Positions 1 to 8,976 of a stretch of 63,300 nt of DNA are shown here, one piece after another. The notes below the pieces were generated by a model. The model searched no databases and was not told the DNA's origin. It saw only the letters and a list, made by a program, of their open reading frames with translations. The stretch comes from Methylophaga sp. 41_12_T18 (GTDB taxonomy: Bacteria; Pseudomonadota; Gammaproteobacteria; Nitrosococcales; Methylophagaceae), in contig MAAI01000084.1 in NCBI GenBank assembly GCA_002163115.1, forward strand, positions 1 through 63,300. The letters are read 5' to 3'. How positions within the stretch are numbered: the stretch's first letter is position 1; each line of letters opens with the position of its first letter. The translations under genes were made by a program, and so were the position numbers.

Positions 1-2
1 CA

Positions 3-1277
3 TATTGCCGCGGCGCAGACGGTCGCGCTGTCTTGCGGTCGAGTATCCGCGAGTTCTTGGCTCAGGATCACATGCACGCACTGGGCGTGCCCACATCACG
101 GTCTTTGAGTTTGTACGTTTCAAAAACGGAGAAGGTAAAGCGACCGTGGTATTCGGAGGGATCGCGCTCGGAGAATCCCGACATGCTTATATCTGAAGCC
201 GTCGCTATCTCGACACGTGTTGCACCGTCGTTCATCCGCATCGGCCAACTTGAACTTTTCGCTCGTCGTGCCCGTAAAAATGAACACCCGACAGCGATGG
301 CAGAACTTGACAAGATTGTATTGCACTTGATTGATCGTGAGTACGCTGACGTTATCGATAGGCAACTCACCACCCCAGAACAAGTGCTGTTGCTGGCGCG
401 CGAGTTTCGTAGTCGTCTGACGTCACTGGTGGCGAATTGGATCCGCGTCGGCTACTGCCAGGGTAACTTCAACAGCGACAACTGTGCAGTCGGTGGTTTT
501 ACACTTGATTATGGTCCCTTCGGCTTTTGTGATGTGTTTAACCCGCATTATCAGCCTTGGACGGGCGGCGGTCATCACTTCTCGTTCATGAACCAACCCA
601 ACGCAGCACAAAAAAACTTCGGCATGTTTTGTTCAGCATTACGGCCGTTGCTGGCATCGCATCAGGACTATCTGCTCGAGCTCGACGAGATTCAAGGTGG
701 ATTTTCGACAGTCATGCACACGCAAATGGAAAAGATGTGGACGGCCAAGTTAGGCTTTAGCGCATTGAGTACGGCGCCTGACAAGGCACTTTTCAAGGCA
801 CTGTTTAGCGAGTTAGAAACACTCTTGATGCAAACGCCTGTCGATTACACTATTTTCTTCCGCGAGCTCTCGTCGATACCTGACGACATTGGCCCACTCA
901 AGAAAAGCTTCTACACTCACTCGGCGGATGATAGCGACCACAAAGAGATGGACAAGCGCTGGGCAGAGTGGCTCGCAAACTGGAAAACGCTCCTCAACAG
1001 CTCCAGTGACGAGAATGCGACTTCGGCCCGATCTCGTGAGGAAATCTCTAGGCAGATGATGCTAGTCAACCCAAAATACATTTTGCGAGAGTGGTTTGTT
1101 ATGCCGGCTTATCAGCAAGCAACAGAGGGAAATTACGCGCTAGTTCGAGAGCTGCAGGAGGTGATGACACAGCCCTATGCAGAGCAGTCGAAGGAGGTGG
1201 AGGATAAGTACTATAGGTTGAAACCACCTGAGTTCTTTGAGGTGGGTGGATTGTCCCATCTTAGTTGCTCGTCGTGA
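3..1277 (+). CDS. selO: Protein adenylyltransferase SelO, C-terminal part (5' end outside window)
   Basis: SelO is a pseudokinase-fold enzyme that transfers AMP to Ser/Thr/Tyr of target proteins and is linked to redox stress. The reading frame is open from the left edge (first full codon at 3), so the N-terminal part, including part of the nucleotide-binding site, is missing. Near the edge the frame reads [13 protein letters not shown], a family signature. Further on are [16 protein letters not shown], the metal-binding NSDN and the DYGPFGF segment equivalent to the kinase DFG Asp. The protein ends in CSS; in eukaryotic SelO the residue in this Cys position is selenocysteine. An internal TTG at 33 is not the real start. 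The gene looks clearly richer in GC than the genes to its right, which hints at transfer. The family assignment is firm. Confidence 0.9.
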   Translation, partial: YCRGADGRAVLRSSIREFLAQDHMHALGVPTSRSLSLYVSKTEKVKRPWYSEGSRSENPDMLISEAVAISTRVAPSFIRIGQLELFARRARKNEHPTAMAELDKIVLHLIDREYADVIDRQLTTPEQVLLLAREFRSRLTSLVANWIRVGYCQGNFNSDNCAVGGFTLDYGPFGFCDVFNPHYQPWTGGGHHFSFMNQPNAAQKNFGMFCSALRPLLASHQDYLLELDEIQGGFSTVMHTQMEKMWTAKLGFSALSTAPDKALFKALFSELETLLMQTPVDYTIFFRELSSIPDDIGPLKKSFYTHSADDSDHKEMDKRWAEWLANWKTLLNSSSDENATSARSREEISRQMMLVNPKYILREWFVMPAYQQATEGNYALVRELQEVMTQPYAEQSKEVEDKYYRLKPPEFFEVGGLSHLSCSS

Positions 1278-1564
1278 TTGTTTGGGCTTAAACAATTAGT
1301 GCCTGAAACAACTTAATAGTGGAAGGCTAGGTGAGTGTTAATGAATGATGGCTAAAAGTTGTAACTGGCGTCAGTAGTTGACATTAATATACTGAGCTAT
1401 CAGGATGAGCTAATGAATATAAACCTTACACAAAAGATAGAGCGAATTATCATCATTCCATAGGAGTGGTGAGGTTGCTGATGTGTTTATAACAGTTCAA
1501 ACCCGCCTTACGAGGCGGGTTTTTTGTTTCTGTCTCATGGGCTTATTAAGTTGATGGAGCAAAC
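1278..1564. other. Intergenic region with possible short transcript or leader
   Basis: No family gene is recognised here. A TTGACA box lies at 1378-1383 and a 16-codon ORF with an AGGATGAG-type Shine-Dalgarno sequence at 1413-1463 (product begins MNINLTQK). A strong intrinsic terminator follows at 1501-1526. No good -10 box stands at 16-18 bases from the TTGACA. The arrangement could be a small RNA or a leader, but it may also be chance. Confidence 0.25.
1501..1526 (+). terminator. Intrinsic terminator
   Basis: An 8-bp GC-rich perfect stem (ACCCGCCT / AGGCGGGT) with a four-base TACG loop is followed by a run of T. It would end selO transcription or a short transcript starting near 1390-1410, and it isolates the downstream kinase gene. 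Confidence 0.9.
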
Positions 1565-2080
1565 ATGAAAAAAGTGGTTATTTTTGGTAAACCTGGCAGT
1601 GGAAAGTCTGTTTTAAGTAAAAAGCTGGCTTCGGCAACAGGGATTAAGTTACATGCTTTAGATTCCATTGTTTACAAACAAAATGGTGAGTTGGTAGACA
1701 GAGATATTTACGATAAATCACATGAAGCAATCTTAATGTCTGATCGCTGGATCATTGATGGTTTTGGACCAATGACGTCGTTTTATAAACGATTAGATGT
1801 GGCGGATACATTGATTTATATCGATCTACCTTATGTTTCAAGTTATTGGTTCGTAACAAAGCGACTTTTAAAAGGTCTAGTGGTGAAGCCGGAAGGTTGG
1901 CCTGAGGGAAGTTCTGTTTTTAAAGGTACATGGCAGAGTTATAAGGTATTAAAACGTTGTCCGATGTTTTGGAATGAGAGCTTTATGGCAAAACTAGAAC
2001 AGTTATCCACAAGTAAATCGGTATATGTGATTCGTTCGGTTTCTGAGTTAAACCATTTTGTTGATAAAAATGTGAATTAA
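1565..2080 (+). CDS. P-loop adenylate kinase-like protein (FlaR/topology-modulation type)
   Basis: This 171-residue protein begins with a beta strand and a Walker A motif (GKPGSGKS, residues 8-15), followed by LHALDSIVYK and DRWIIDGFG, the pattern of small adenylate kinase-like proteins often annotated as DNA topology modulation protein FlaR. It probably phosphorylates a nucleotide or another small molecule, but the substrate cannot be read from the sequence. The ATG at 1565 is preceded by TGGAGC. The gene stands alone between a terminator and a small membrane protein gene and is AT-rich. Confidence 0.65.
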   Translation: MKKVVIFGKPGSGKSVLSKKLASATGIKLHALDSIVYKQNGELVDRDIYDKSHEAILMSDRWIIDGFGPMTSFYKRLDVADTLIYIDLPYVSSYWFVTKRLLKGLVVKPEGWPEGSSVFKGTWQSYKVLKRCPMFWNESFMAKLEQLSTSKSVYVIRSVSELNHFVDKNVN

Positions 2081-2199
2081 ACACTTTAAGGGTAATAAGT
2101 TAATCGTTTGGTAAGAGTTAAATAGCTAGTTTATAAAATACTATAGCAGTGAAAAATACAAAAATTTCTGAACTGAGCAGCGCCGAAAACAAGATAAGC

Positions 2200-2205
2200 T
2201 ATAAT
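2200..2205 (+). promoter_or_regulatory. Possible -10 box for the small membrane protein gene
   Basis: A perfect TATAAT lies about 87 bases before the GTG start at 2292. No good -35 match stands 16-18 bases upstream, so this is only a candidate. Confidence 0.3.
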
Positions 2206-2291
2206 GTGCCGCGTTTGGGTTTTGCTGTGTATAGTTAACTTTCATACACAAGCCCACTGTTCATTTAATTTATAGCCAAGGTATCGTTAAC

Positions 2292-2468
2292 GTGGATTTT
2301 GATATACAAACCGTCGCTATTATTGTTGTTATTGCAATTATAGCTTTTGGATTTAGAAAACTGATTATTGCTGAAAATAAAAAAAATGAGGCTGATGCCC
2401 CAGTATTAAGAGACAGTGATACTCGACCTGGTGACCAAGGTCGAAAAACGAAAAGAGAAAGCTCTTAA
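2292..2468 (+). CDS. Small single-span membrane protein, 58 aa
   Basis: The frame runs from a GTG at 2292 to a TAA at 2466-2468. The product starts MDFDIQTVAIIVVIAI, giving one hydrophobic segment at about residues 6-27, and continues into a hydrophilic, charged tail (ENKKNEADAP, then GRKTKRESS). The gene is followed two bases after its stop by a well-formed terminator and has a TATAAT upstream, so it looks like a self-contained small gene. I do not recognise a family. The upstream AAGG is 11 bases from the GTG, a weak ribosome site, and this lowers certainty. Confidence 0.55.
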   Translation: MDFDIQTVAIIVVIAIIAFGFRKLIIAENKKNEADAPVLRDSDTRPGDQGRKTKRESS

Positions 2469-2475
2469 ATAAAAA

Positions 2476-2507
2476 AGCCCAAAACGTTATGTTTTGGGCT
2501 TTTTTTT
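2476..2507. terminator. Bidirectional intrinsic terminator
   Basis: A 10-bp perfect stem (AGCCCAAAAC / GTTTTGGGCT) with a five-base loop has T-runs on both strands: T at 2501-2507 for plus, and A at 2470-2475 acting as the U-tract for minus. It serves both the 58-residue protein gene and rhlE, which converge here. Confidence 0.9.
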
Positions 2508-2542
2508 ACACGTTCGAAGATTTTTTAAGAAGTTAACTGATG

Positions 2543-3880
2543 TTACTTGTTATTTCCTGAGCTAGGTCGTCTACGGCGAGAGTTAGTTGCTGGTTCCCGT
2601 CTCGGTGTTTGCGAGCGATTGCCACTCGGCTTATGACCTTGAGCATTTTCACCTGAACGTTGGCCATCGCGGTGGCCTACTTTTGGTTTTTTCGGTTTCT
2701 TAGCTCGGCTTGATTTCTGTCGTAAGCGTGACGGCGGTACATCGTGAACAGGCTCAAAACCATCGATTATTTTTCTTGGTAATAATTCACCAATTAAGTT
2801 TTCGATATCAGACAGTTGTTTGATTTCATCAGCACAAACTAACGAGATAGCTTCACCTGAAGCACCGGCACGTCCAGTACGACCGATACGATGTACGTAA
2901 TCCTCTGGTACATCCGGTAAGTCAAAGTTAATCACGTGCGGTAGCTGATCAATATCAATACCGCGAGCGGCGATATCGGTAGCAACAAGCACTTGTACTT
3001 CACCTGATTTAAAGTTGGCTAAAGCTCTGGTACGAGCACCTTGGCTCTTATTACCATGTATCGCTGCAGCTGTTAGGCCAACGGCGGCTAACTTTTTAGT
3101 CAGTTTGTTAGCACCATGTTTAGTACGGCTAAATACTAGAACTTGTGACCACTGATTGTCGCTAATCAAGTGTGACAATAAACCGATTTTTTGTTGTTTA
3201 TCGACAGGGCAAATCCAGTGTTTAACTAATTCGACCGTGGTATTAGGAGCACTGACAGAAACTTCAACTGGGTTATTAACTAAGTTTTTAGCTAAATTGC
3301 GGATATCATCGGAAAACGTCGCCGAAAACAGTAAGTTTTGACGTTGTTTTGGTAGGAAACGCAAGATCTTCTTAATGTCGTTAATAAAGCCCATATCCAA
3401 CATACGATCGGCTTCATCTAATACTAATACTTCTAGTTGACTGAATTTAATCGCATTTTGATTAAATAAATCTAATAATCGACCTGGTGTCGCCACTAAA
3501 ATGTCAGTACCACGACGTAGACGCACCATTTGTGGGTTAATTTTCACACCACCAAAAACTACGTTTGAGCGTAATGGTAAGTTTTTACCGTAAGTATTCA
3601 CGCTGTCAGCAATTTGAGCAGCAAGCTCACGTGTTGGCGTTAATATTAAGGCACGAACTTGGTTGGCTTGTACTTTGTTATTGGATTTAGTCAGTAGCTC
3701 GAGCAGTGGCAAGGTGAAACCAGCTGTTTTACCAGTACCTGTTTGAGCAGCTGCCATTACGTCTTTGCCAGAAAGTACGGCTGGGATGGCTTTTTCTTGG
3801 ATAGGTGACGGTGTGTCGTAACCTTGTTCGCTAACAGCTTCAAGAATAGCGGAAGATAGGCCTAAGTCGGCAAAGGTCAT
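2543..3880 (-). CDS. rhlE: DEAD-box ATP-dependent RNA helicase RhlE
   Basis: This helicase unwinds RNA duplexes in ribosome maturation and RNA turnover. The 445-residue protein carries the Q motif (SPIQEKAIP), Walker A AQTGTGKT (residues 45-52), [17 protein letters not shown], the DEAD box near residue 155 ([12 protein letters not shown]), SAT, and [10 protein letters not shown] near residue 329. The N-terminus (MTFADLGLS) fits the RhlE subgroup. The last 60 or so residues form a basic, low-complexity tail ([15 protein letters not shown]) that would bind RNA. It is monocistronic, and the hairpin at 2476-2507 ends it. Confidence 0.93.
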   Translation of the reverse strand: MTFADLGLSSAILEAVSEQGYDTPSPIQEKAIPAVLSGKDVMAAAQTGTGKTAGFTLPLLELLTKSNNKVQANQVRALILTPTRELAAQIADSVNTYGKNLPLRSNVVFGGVKINPQMVRLRRGTDILVATPGRLLDLFNQNAIKFSQLEVLVLDEADRMLDMGFINDIKKILRFLPKQRQNLLFSATFSDDIRNLAKNLVNNPVEVSVSAPNTTVELVKHWICPVDKQQKIGLLSHLISDNQWSQVLVFSRTKHGANKLTKKLAAVGLTAAAIHGNKSQGARTRALANFKSGEVQVLVATDIAARGIDIDQLPHVINFDLPDVPEDYVHRIGRTGRAGASGEAISLVCADEIKQLSDIENLIGELLPRKIIDGFEPVHDVPPSRLRQKSSRAKKPKKPKVGHRDGQRSGENAQGHKPSGNRSQTPRREPATNSRRRRPSSGNNK

Positions 3881-4053
3881 ATATGTTGTCTCTTAAAATT
3901 GAACAGAAGGAGGGGAGTAATCTGGAAGAAAGCGTGAAAAGCAGGCTTTTGGATTAACTATTACGTCATTATACGTGATTAAGTTATTGGTATTGCTTTA
4001 ATTACATAAAGAGGCACAAGATTGGTGCAGTTGAACTGTCAAAGCAGCAAGGT

Positions 4054-4088
4054 GCAGGCGAGTATCATTTAGGCTGATACTCGCCTGC
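4054..4088. repeat. 14-bp perfect hairpin without U-tract
   Basis: The arms GCAGGCGAGTATCA (4054-4067) and TGATACTCGCCTGC (4075-4088) are perfectly complementary around a seven-base loop. The hairpin lies nine bases beyond the stop of the acyltransferase fusion gene on the minus strand. No run of U follows on the minus strand and only GTTGTTTATC on the plus strand, so it is not a canonical intrinsic terminator. It may protect the 3' end of the mRNA. Confidence 0.75.
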
Positions 4089-4096
4089 GTTGTTTA

Positions 4097-7000
4097 TCAG
4101 CTAGTTAACTCAATGGCGAGTTTTCGACTGTTACTAAAATCAGTTTTACCGCTGCCCAACAAGGGCACTGTTTCAACAGCAAAGATGTTGGCAGGGATTA
4201 ATAATGCAGGCATACCGGCAGCTATCAACTGTTGTTTTACTGCTTGTGGATCATGTTCACCTTCTAACAGTAAGATCACTTTTTCACCTTTTTTATCATC
4301 AGCTAAGTTGATAGCCACTAAAGGCAGTTCTGGTGATGCCAGTGCAGTGCGAACCCGTTGTTCTACATCACCTAAGCTGACCATTTCGCCGGCTAATTTA
4401 GCAAAGCGTGAGTAACGATCAACGATGGTCAAGAAGCCATCAGCATCTAACTTGCCCTTGTCGCCGGTATTGTACCAACGGATATCATCTATTTTGACAA
4501 TAACATCGGCCGTTTTTTGGGGGTTATTTAAGTAACCTTTCATGATTTGAGTGCCGCCGATCAAAATTAGGCCGGCTTCATCAACAGGTAAGGTTTGCAT
4601 GGTGTCAGGATCAACAATACGGAAAGTAGAGCCAGGTAAAGCCAAACCGATAGTGCCGGGTTTATTGCCTTTTTGAACCTTCCAAGATTCGGTACTGAGG
4701 CAATCAGGAATATTAACGCCGGCAACAGGCGTGGTTTCAGTACAACCATAACCTTCTAAGATAGGTTTGTGAAAACGGTTTTCGAATAGAGCACGAATTT
4801 CAGGGTTGAGCTTTTCAGCACCAGCCACGACCAGACGCAAACTCTCAAACATCATTGGCACTAGTTTACGATTACGACTGTACAGGCGTAAGAAGGTGGA
4901 TGTGGCACACAACATGGTGGCACGGTATTTAGCGACACCCTTACCTATTGCCACAGCATCGGTTGGGTCTGGATGGCAAACAACCGGAATACCTTCTATT
5001 AATGGCATGAAACAAGTGACGGTTAAGCCAAAGGCATGGAACAGTGGCAGAGTAGCCATGACGGTATCGTCATCACGAATATTCAAAACATCAGCAATCT
5101 GTTTTAAGTTGGCCATAATATTTCTGTGGCTCAACATGACACCTTTTGGTGAGCCTTCACTACCAGATGAGAATAGTATTGCAGCGGTATCTTCTAATTC
5201 ACGATTCTCACAATATAACCACTGTAAGACACTGCTCGGCAATACGCTGACAATCGCCATCGTCGTTAATCGTTGCGGTGTGGTTATTTTTTTAGCTAAG
5301 TCTTCTAGGTAGATGACCTTAAGTGATGTTAATAAAGGTGCGAAGTCCATGCCTTTAGCGGCAAGACGTTTCACAAACTGTCGTGAAGTGATCACGGTTT
5401 TAATTTCAGCCTGAACTAGTGCTGATTCCACTGCTTCTGGCGATGCCGTGTAGTTAAGGTTAACCACTGTTTTACCAGCCATTAAAGCAGCCATATTCGA
5501 CATGGCACCTGCAGTGGTAGTTGGCACTAGTAAACCTAGGTTTTGACCGGTAGTTTGTTTAAATACCTGGCTAAACAATACGGTGCCAGTTAATAGGCGA
5601 CGGTAACTGATCGGTTTGCCATTGGCTTCAGTGATGGCCCAATCATTGGCTGCAGTTTTAGCGGTATCGATAAAACCAGCAGCAAGTGTTGGCAGGGTAT
5701 CGGTATAACTCTGCCAAGTGTGAATAGACAGCTCAAACACTTTTTGTTTGACTGTTGCCGCATCAGTTGTTGCTGCTAATTGTGCGCCAAAGGCGACAAT
5801 TACGTCACGTTTTAGTCCTTTTCGACGATTTTCTTGAATTCTAGTGCTAGACCGTGAGAAGCGACTGCCCCATAAACCACGTAAGTAAAACGGTACGATC
5901 TTAGCGTCTACCCCTTCGATAGCACGTTCAAAGCCACGTTTAAATTCACCCAGCTGGCCGGTGTGGCTGATCATGCCTTCAGGGAATAGGCAAACAACTT
6001 CGCCTTGTTCAAGGTGTTGTTTTACTTGCTCTAATGCTTGTTTGCTTTTAGTAGGTGAAATAGGGATCACGCCAAACAGATCTAAAAACCACTTTAGATA
6101 CCAACGTTCATAAATAGCACGCTCCATTACAAAGTGAACTCGGCGAGGGCTGGCTATTTGAATCATTGCCCAATCTAACCAGCTGATATGGTTACCCAAT
6201 AACAGCATGCCTTGGCCTTCGGCAGGGATATTATCGATGCCCTGCACTTGAATTCTATACTTACCTTTTATCAGTGCTGAAATAATAAATTGTACTAAAG
6301 AGTGTGGCAGTGTTCTGATAGCGTGAATAGCACCTACTATACCTATTATTGCCAACAGGCTGAGTAACCACTTCTCACTGAAGTCTGCTAACGAGAATAA
6401 AACCGTCAAGGTCAGACCTATTAACATGGCAATATTTTGAATAAAGTTATTGCCGGCTAATACTTTGCCTAATTTATCTTCGCTGGCATAAAACTGGATT
6501 AAGGCATTGAGTGGAATAATCATTAATGAGCCACTTAAACCAAATAGAAAAAATATCAGTGCCGAAGAAGTCAGGGTGTCAGTGTTCATTAACAAGATTA
6601 AGCTAATGGCAAAACCAATGGCACCAATAGGCACTAAACCTAAATTAATATGATTGCGAGACAAGTAGCCGGCAATCATAGAACCGACCATGATGCCGAT
6701 GCCGGCCAAAGCCATAATTGATTGCACGACAAAGGTATTGGTTTCTCCCATAGTTGATTCGACAAACGAAGGGAATACGGCAAGTAATACCTGACTTACA
6801 GTCCAAAATACCGAGATAGCAAATATGGAATGCAAAATACTTTTTTGTGACCAAAGTTCTCGGACATTTTGCTGAATTAATTGGCCTTTAAAGTAAGCTT
6901 TACGATCAAACGTTTGCTGTGGATCACCTGCGGGTGTTTCAGGTAGACGCTGGGCTAGTAGTGCTTCGATGATAGAACCGATAACGAGCAGCCAACCTAG

Positions 7001-7555
7001 AGGTGCAATGGTTTGTAGTATTTGACTAGGACTATTTAGGTCGACAATGTGTGCTGCCAAAATGTTTTCGAACATTAACGAAAACATCACGATGCCACTT
7101 AAAATAGCGATCATCGAGATGGATTGGGTCCAACTATTACCTTCACTCAACTTATCACTGCCGAGTAAGTCACGGATATAGCCGTATTTAGCCGGTGAAT
7201 AGAGAGCGCTTTGCACTGCTAAGATAAAGGTCATGGCAAAGGCTAGATAAAACCAGCCTTGGTAATAACTCAAGGTAATAATTAAGGTGACTAGGACAGC
7301 AAAGCGAGCAGCCCAACGCATCACGATCGGTTTTTTGAAGCGATCAGAGACAAAACCGGCCGGGCTGAATAATAAGATAAATGGAATTAAGATCAGGCCA
7401 TTAACTATGGCGGTGAGGATGACTTGCTCGGAACCATCAAAAGACTTGAATAAGGTGTTTTGAACAATGATTTTGTGGCCTAAGTCGACAAAGGCATTGA
7501 TGAAGGCAACGGCGATAAAAGCAAAAAATCCTTTTATCTTAAAAAGCTTAAGCAT
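4097..7555 (-). CDS. aas: Fusion of lysophospholipid transporter (MFS), 2-acyl-GPE acyltransferase and acyl-ACP synthetase (LplT-Aas type)
   Basis: This 1,152-residue inner-membrane protein joins three activities that E. coli splits between LplT and Aas. Residues 1-420 are a major-facilitator membrane domain that flips lysophospholipid inward. Residues 430-620 are a PlsC-type acyltransferase with the catalytic NHISWLD motif near residue 452 and PEGMIS. Residues 640-1150 are an AMP-forming ligase with FSSGSEGSPKG near residue 793 and NTGDKGKLDADGF. Together they re-acylate lysophosphatidylethanolamine and activate free fatty acids. The start overlaps the stop of the TetR gene by eight bases, so the two are probably co-transcribed. 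Such fusions occur in other Gammaproteobacteria. Confidence 0.9.
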   Translation of the reverse strand: MLKLFKIKGFFAFIAVAFINAFVDLGHKIIVQNTLFKSFDGSEQVILTAIVNGLILIPFILLFSPAGFVSDRFKKPIVMRWAARFAVLVTLIITLSYYQGWFYLAFAMTFILAVQSALYSPAKYGYIRDLLGSDKLSEGNSWTQSISMIAILSGIVMFSLMFENILAAHIVDLNSPSQILQTIAPLGWLLVIGSIIEALLAQRLPETPAGDPQQTFDRKAYFKGQLIQQNVRELWSQKSILHSIFAISVFWTVSQVLLAVFPSFVESTMGETNTFVVQSIMALAGIGIMVGSMIAGYLSRNHINLGLVPIGAIGFAISLILLMNTDTLTSSALIFFLFGLSGSLMIIPLNALIQFYASEDKLGKVLAGNNFIQNIAMLIGLTLTVLFSLADFSEKWLLSLLAIIGIVGAIHAIRTLPHSLVQFIISALIKGKYRIQVQGIDNIPAEGQGMLLLGNHISWLDWAMIQIASPRRVHFVMERAIYERWYLKWFLDLFGVIPISPTKSKQALEQVKQHLEQGEVVCLFPEGMISHTGQLGEFKRGFERAIEGVDAKIVPFYLRGLWGSRFSRSSTRIQENRRKGLKRDVIVAFGAQLAATTDAATVKQKVFELSIHTWQSYTDTLPTLAAGFIDTAKTAANDWAITEANGKPISYRRLLTGTVLFSQVFKQTTGQNLGLLVPTTTAGAMSNMAALMAGKTVVNLNYTASPEAVESALVQAEIKTVITSRQFVKRLAAKGMDFAPLLTSLKVIYLEDLAKKITTPQRLTTMAIVSVLPSSVLQWLYCENRELEDTAAILFSSGSEGSPKGVMLSHRNIMANLKQIADVLNIRDDDTVMATLPLFHAFGLTVTCFMPLIEGIPVVCHPDPTDAVAIGKGVAKYRATMLCATSTFLRLYSRNRKLVPMMFESLRLVVAGAEKLNPEIRALFENRFHKPILEGYGCTETTPVAGVNIPDCLSTESWKVQKGNKPGTIGLALPGSTFRIVDPDTMQTLPVDEAGLILIGGTQIMKGYLNNPQKTADVIVKIDDIRWYNTGDKGKLDADGFLTIVDRYSRFAKLAGEMVSLGDVEQRVRTALASPELPLVAINLADDKKGEKVILLLEGEHDPQAVKQQLIAAGMPALLIPANIFAVETVPLLGSGKTDFSNSRKLAIELTS

Positions 7556-8159
7556 GGTTCTCTCCTTGATTTATCCAGCCTTGGATAAAGTTGTTTAATA
7601 AACAATCTAGGGCTTGTTGTGCTGAGTGTTGGCTATTATTGAGTAGCTTGTTTTTTAACATCAGCACGGCAATACCGTGTACTCCGCACCATAAAGAATG
7701 AGCGGCAACTGTGACATCAGTGTCAGTGGCGAGCGGTTTCAATCCTAACAACTCTTGTTTCACCAGATCAAATAGCGAGTCTATATTAGTTAGTAGATGT
7801 TCAGGTTTATGATCTGGGTTAGCTGCGCGATGTTCAAATAACAAGTGCCACAGCTCAGGTTGTTGCTGAGCAAACTTAAGGTATGTATGGCCATAACTAA
7901 TGACTGTGGCTATTGCTGATGGCTGTTTAGCTTGTTTAAGCTGACTTTGCAGTCTAGACAGGGTGCGGCTATTTAATTGTAAAATTAAGTCATCGAAGTT
8001 GTTAAACACTTGATACAAGGTGCCGGCTGAATAGCCGATCTCTGAAGCGACTTTGCGTGTCGATAAACCGGCAATGCCATCTCGGCTGATGATGCTTTCG
8101 CTAGCCAACAACGCCATGTCTTGTAATTGTTCACGTGAATGATCGTTACGTCTTGCCAT
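7548..8159 (-). CDS. TetR/AcrR-family transcriptional regulator
   Basis: The 203-residue protein has an N-terminal TetR helix-turn-helix (GLSTRKVASEIGYSAGTLYQVF, about residues 31-52) and a helical C-terminal ligand domain containing WHLLFEHR and WCGVHGIAVL, typical of the subgroup with a WHG-type C-terminal domain. It lies upstream of, and overlaps, the phospholipid repair fusion gene. It is therefore probably a local regulator responding to a fatty acid, acyl-CoA or membrane stress signal; this is inferred from position only. Confidence 0.88.
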   Translation of the reverse strand: MARRNDHSREQLQDMALLASESIISRDGIAGLSTRKVASEIGYSAGTLYQVFNNFDDLILQLNSRTLSRLQSQLKQAKQPSAIATVISYGHTYLKFAQQQPELWHLLFEHRAANPDHKPEHLLTNIDSLFDLVKQELLGLKPLATDTDVTVAAHSLWCGVHGIAVLMLKNKLLNNSQHSAQQALDCLLNNFIQGWINQGENHA

Positions 8160-8266
8160 TGTATTAACTTTAACTTAATTAAACAGTGTTCAAAATAGTA
8201 ATTGAACGGCGTTTAATTGGCAAGTAAAGTTTTCCTAAGTGATGAAAAATATTAGGAAAAGAGGGA

Positions 8267-8839
8267 TTAGTTAGATTTTTTGAGGAACTTAGTAAGTAAT
8301 ACTATGCGAGTACCGTTTACACGGCCTTCAATATGTTCTGGGTTGCTAGTTAGTGAAATGTTTTTGACCATGGTGCCGCGCTTGGCTGTGAAGCCTGCAC
8401 CTTTAACGTCGAGATCTTTGATTAAAGTCACGCTATCGCCAGCGTTTAATGTTGCGCCATTGCTATCAACAGACGAAGAAGCTTCATCATCATCAGTTTG
8501 GGTTGCTTCAGCCCAAGTTTGCACATCTTCTTCTAAATAAAGCATATCGAGCAGATCTTGTGCCCAATTTTCAGAATCTAACTGTTTTAATAACCGCCAT
8601 GCCATCACTTGCACAGCTGGAACTGGGGTCCACATGCTGTCATTAAGGCAACGCCAGTGATTCGCATCCATTTGTTGAGGATCGTTGATTTGTTGTTGGC
8701 AAGTATTACAAGCCAGAATGCAATGATCGGCATCGGCAGTCTCAACCGGAGCTACTTCGTAGCTTGATAACTCGTCAGTTGAACCACAGAGTTCACATTT
8801 AGAATCACTACGTTGTAATAAAGTTTGTTCGATGCTCAT
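8267..8839 (-). CDS. PhnA-family zinc-ribbon protein
   Basis: The protein starts MSIEQTLLQRSDSKCELCG. It has an N-terminal zinc ribbon with two Cys pairs (CELC, and CNTC about 45 residues on) and a C-terminal PhnA domain (GDSVTLIKDLDVKGAG, then GTMVKNISL). The family was once linked to alkylphosphonate use, but no phn genes are near and the biochemical role is unknown. The frame extends 15 codons upstream to an ATG at 8884. I prefer 8839 because family members begin MS(I/L)E, although neither start has a good ribosome site. Confidence 0.8.
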   Translation of the reverse strand: MSIEQTLLQRSDSKCELCGSTDELSSYEVAPVETADADHCILACNTCQQQINDPQQMDANHWRCLNDSMWTPVPAVQVMAWRLLKQLDSENWAQDLLDMLYLEEDVQTWAEATQTDDDEASSSVDSNGATLNAGDSVTLIKDLDVKGAGFTAKRGTMVKNISLTSNPEHIEGRVNGTRIVLLTKFLKKSN

Positions 8840-8976
8840 GGGAAGCTTGGCCTGTAAATGAATGTTTAAAATTGAAGCAGACATTGTCTCATAATTAGCA
8901 TGGTCTTTCGTATATGCTCACTGGCAGACAGATGTTATTATTGCCGTAAATAATAAGTAAAACTCAGGGGATGAAA

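Noticed and set aside
8267-8839. Phosphonate degradation locus
   Set aside because: Only a PhnA-like protein is present and the family is not tied to C-P lyase; no other phn gene is nearby.
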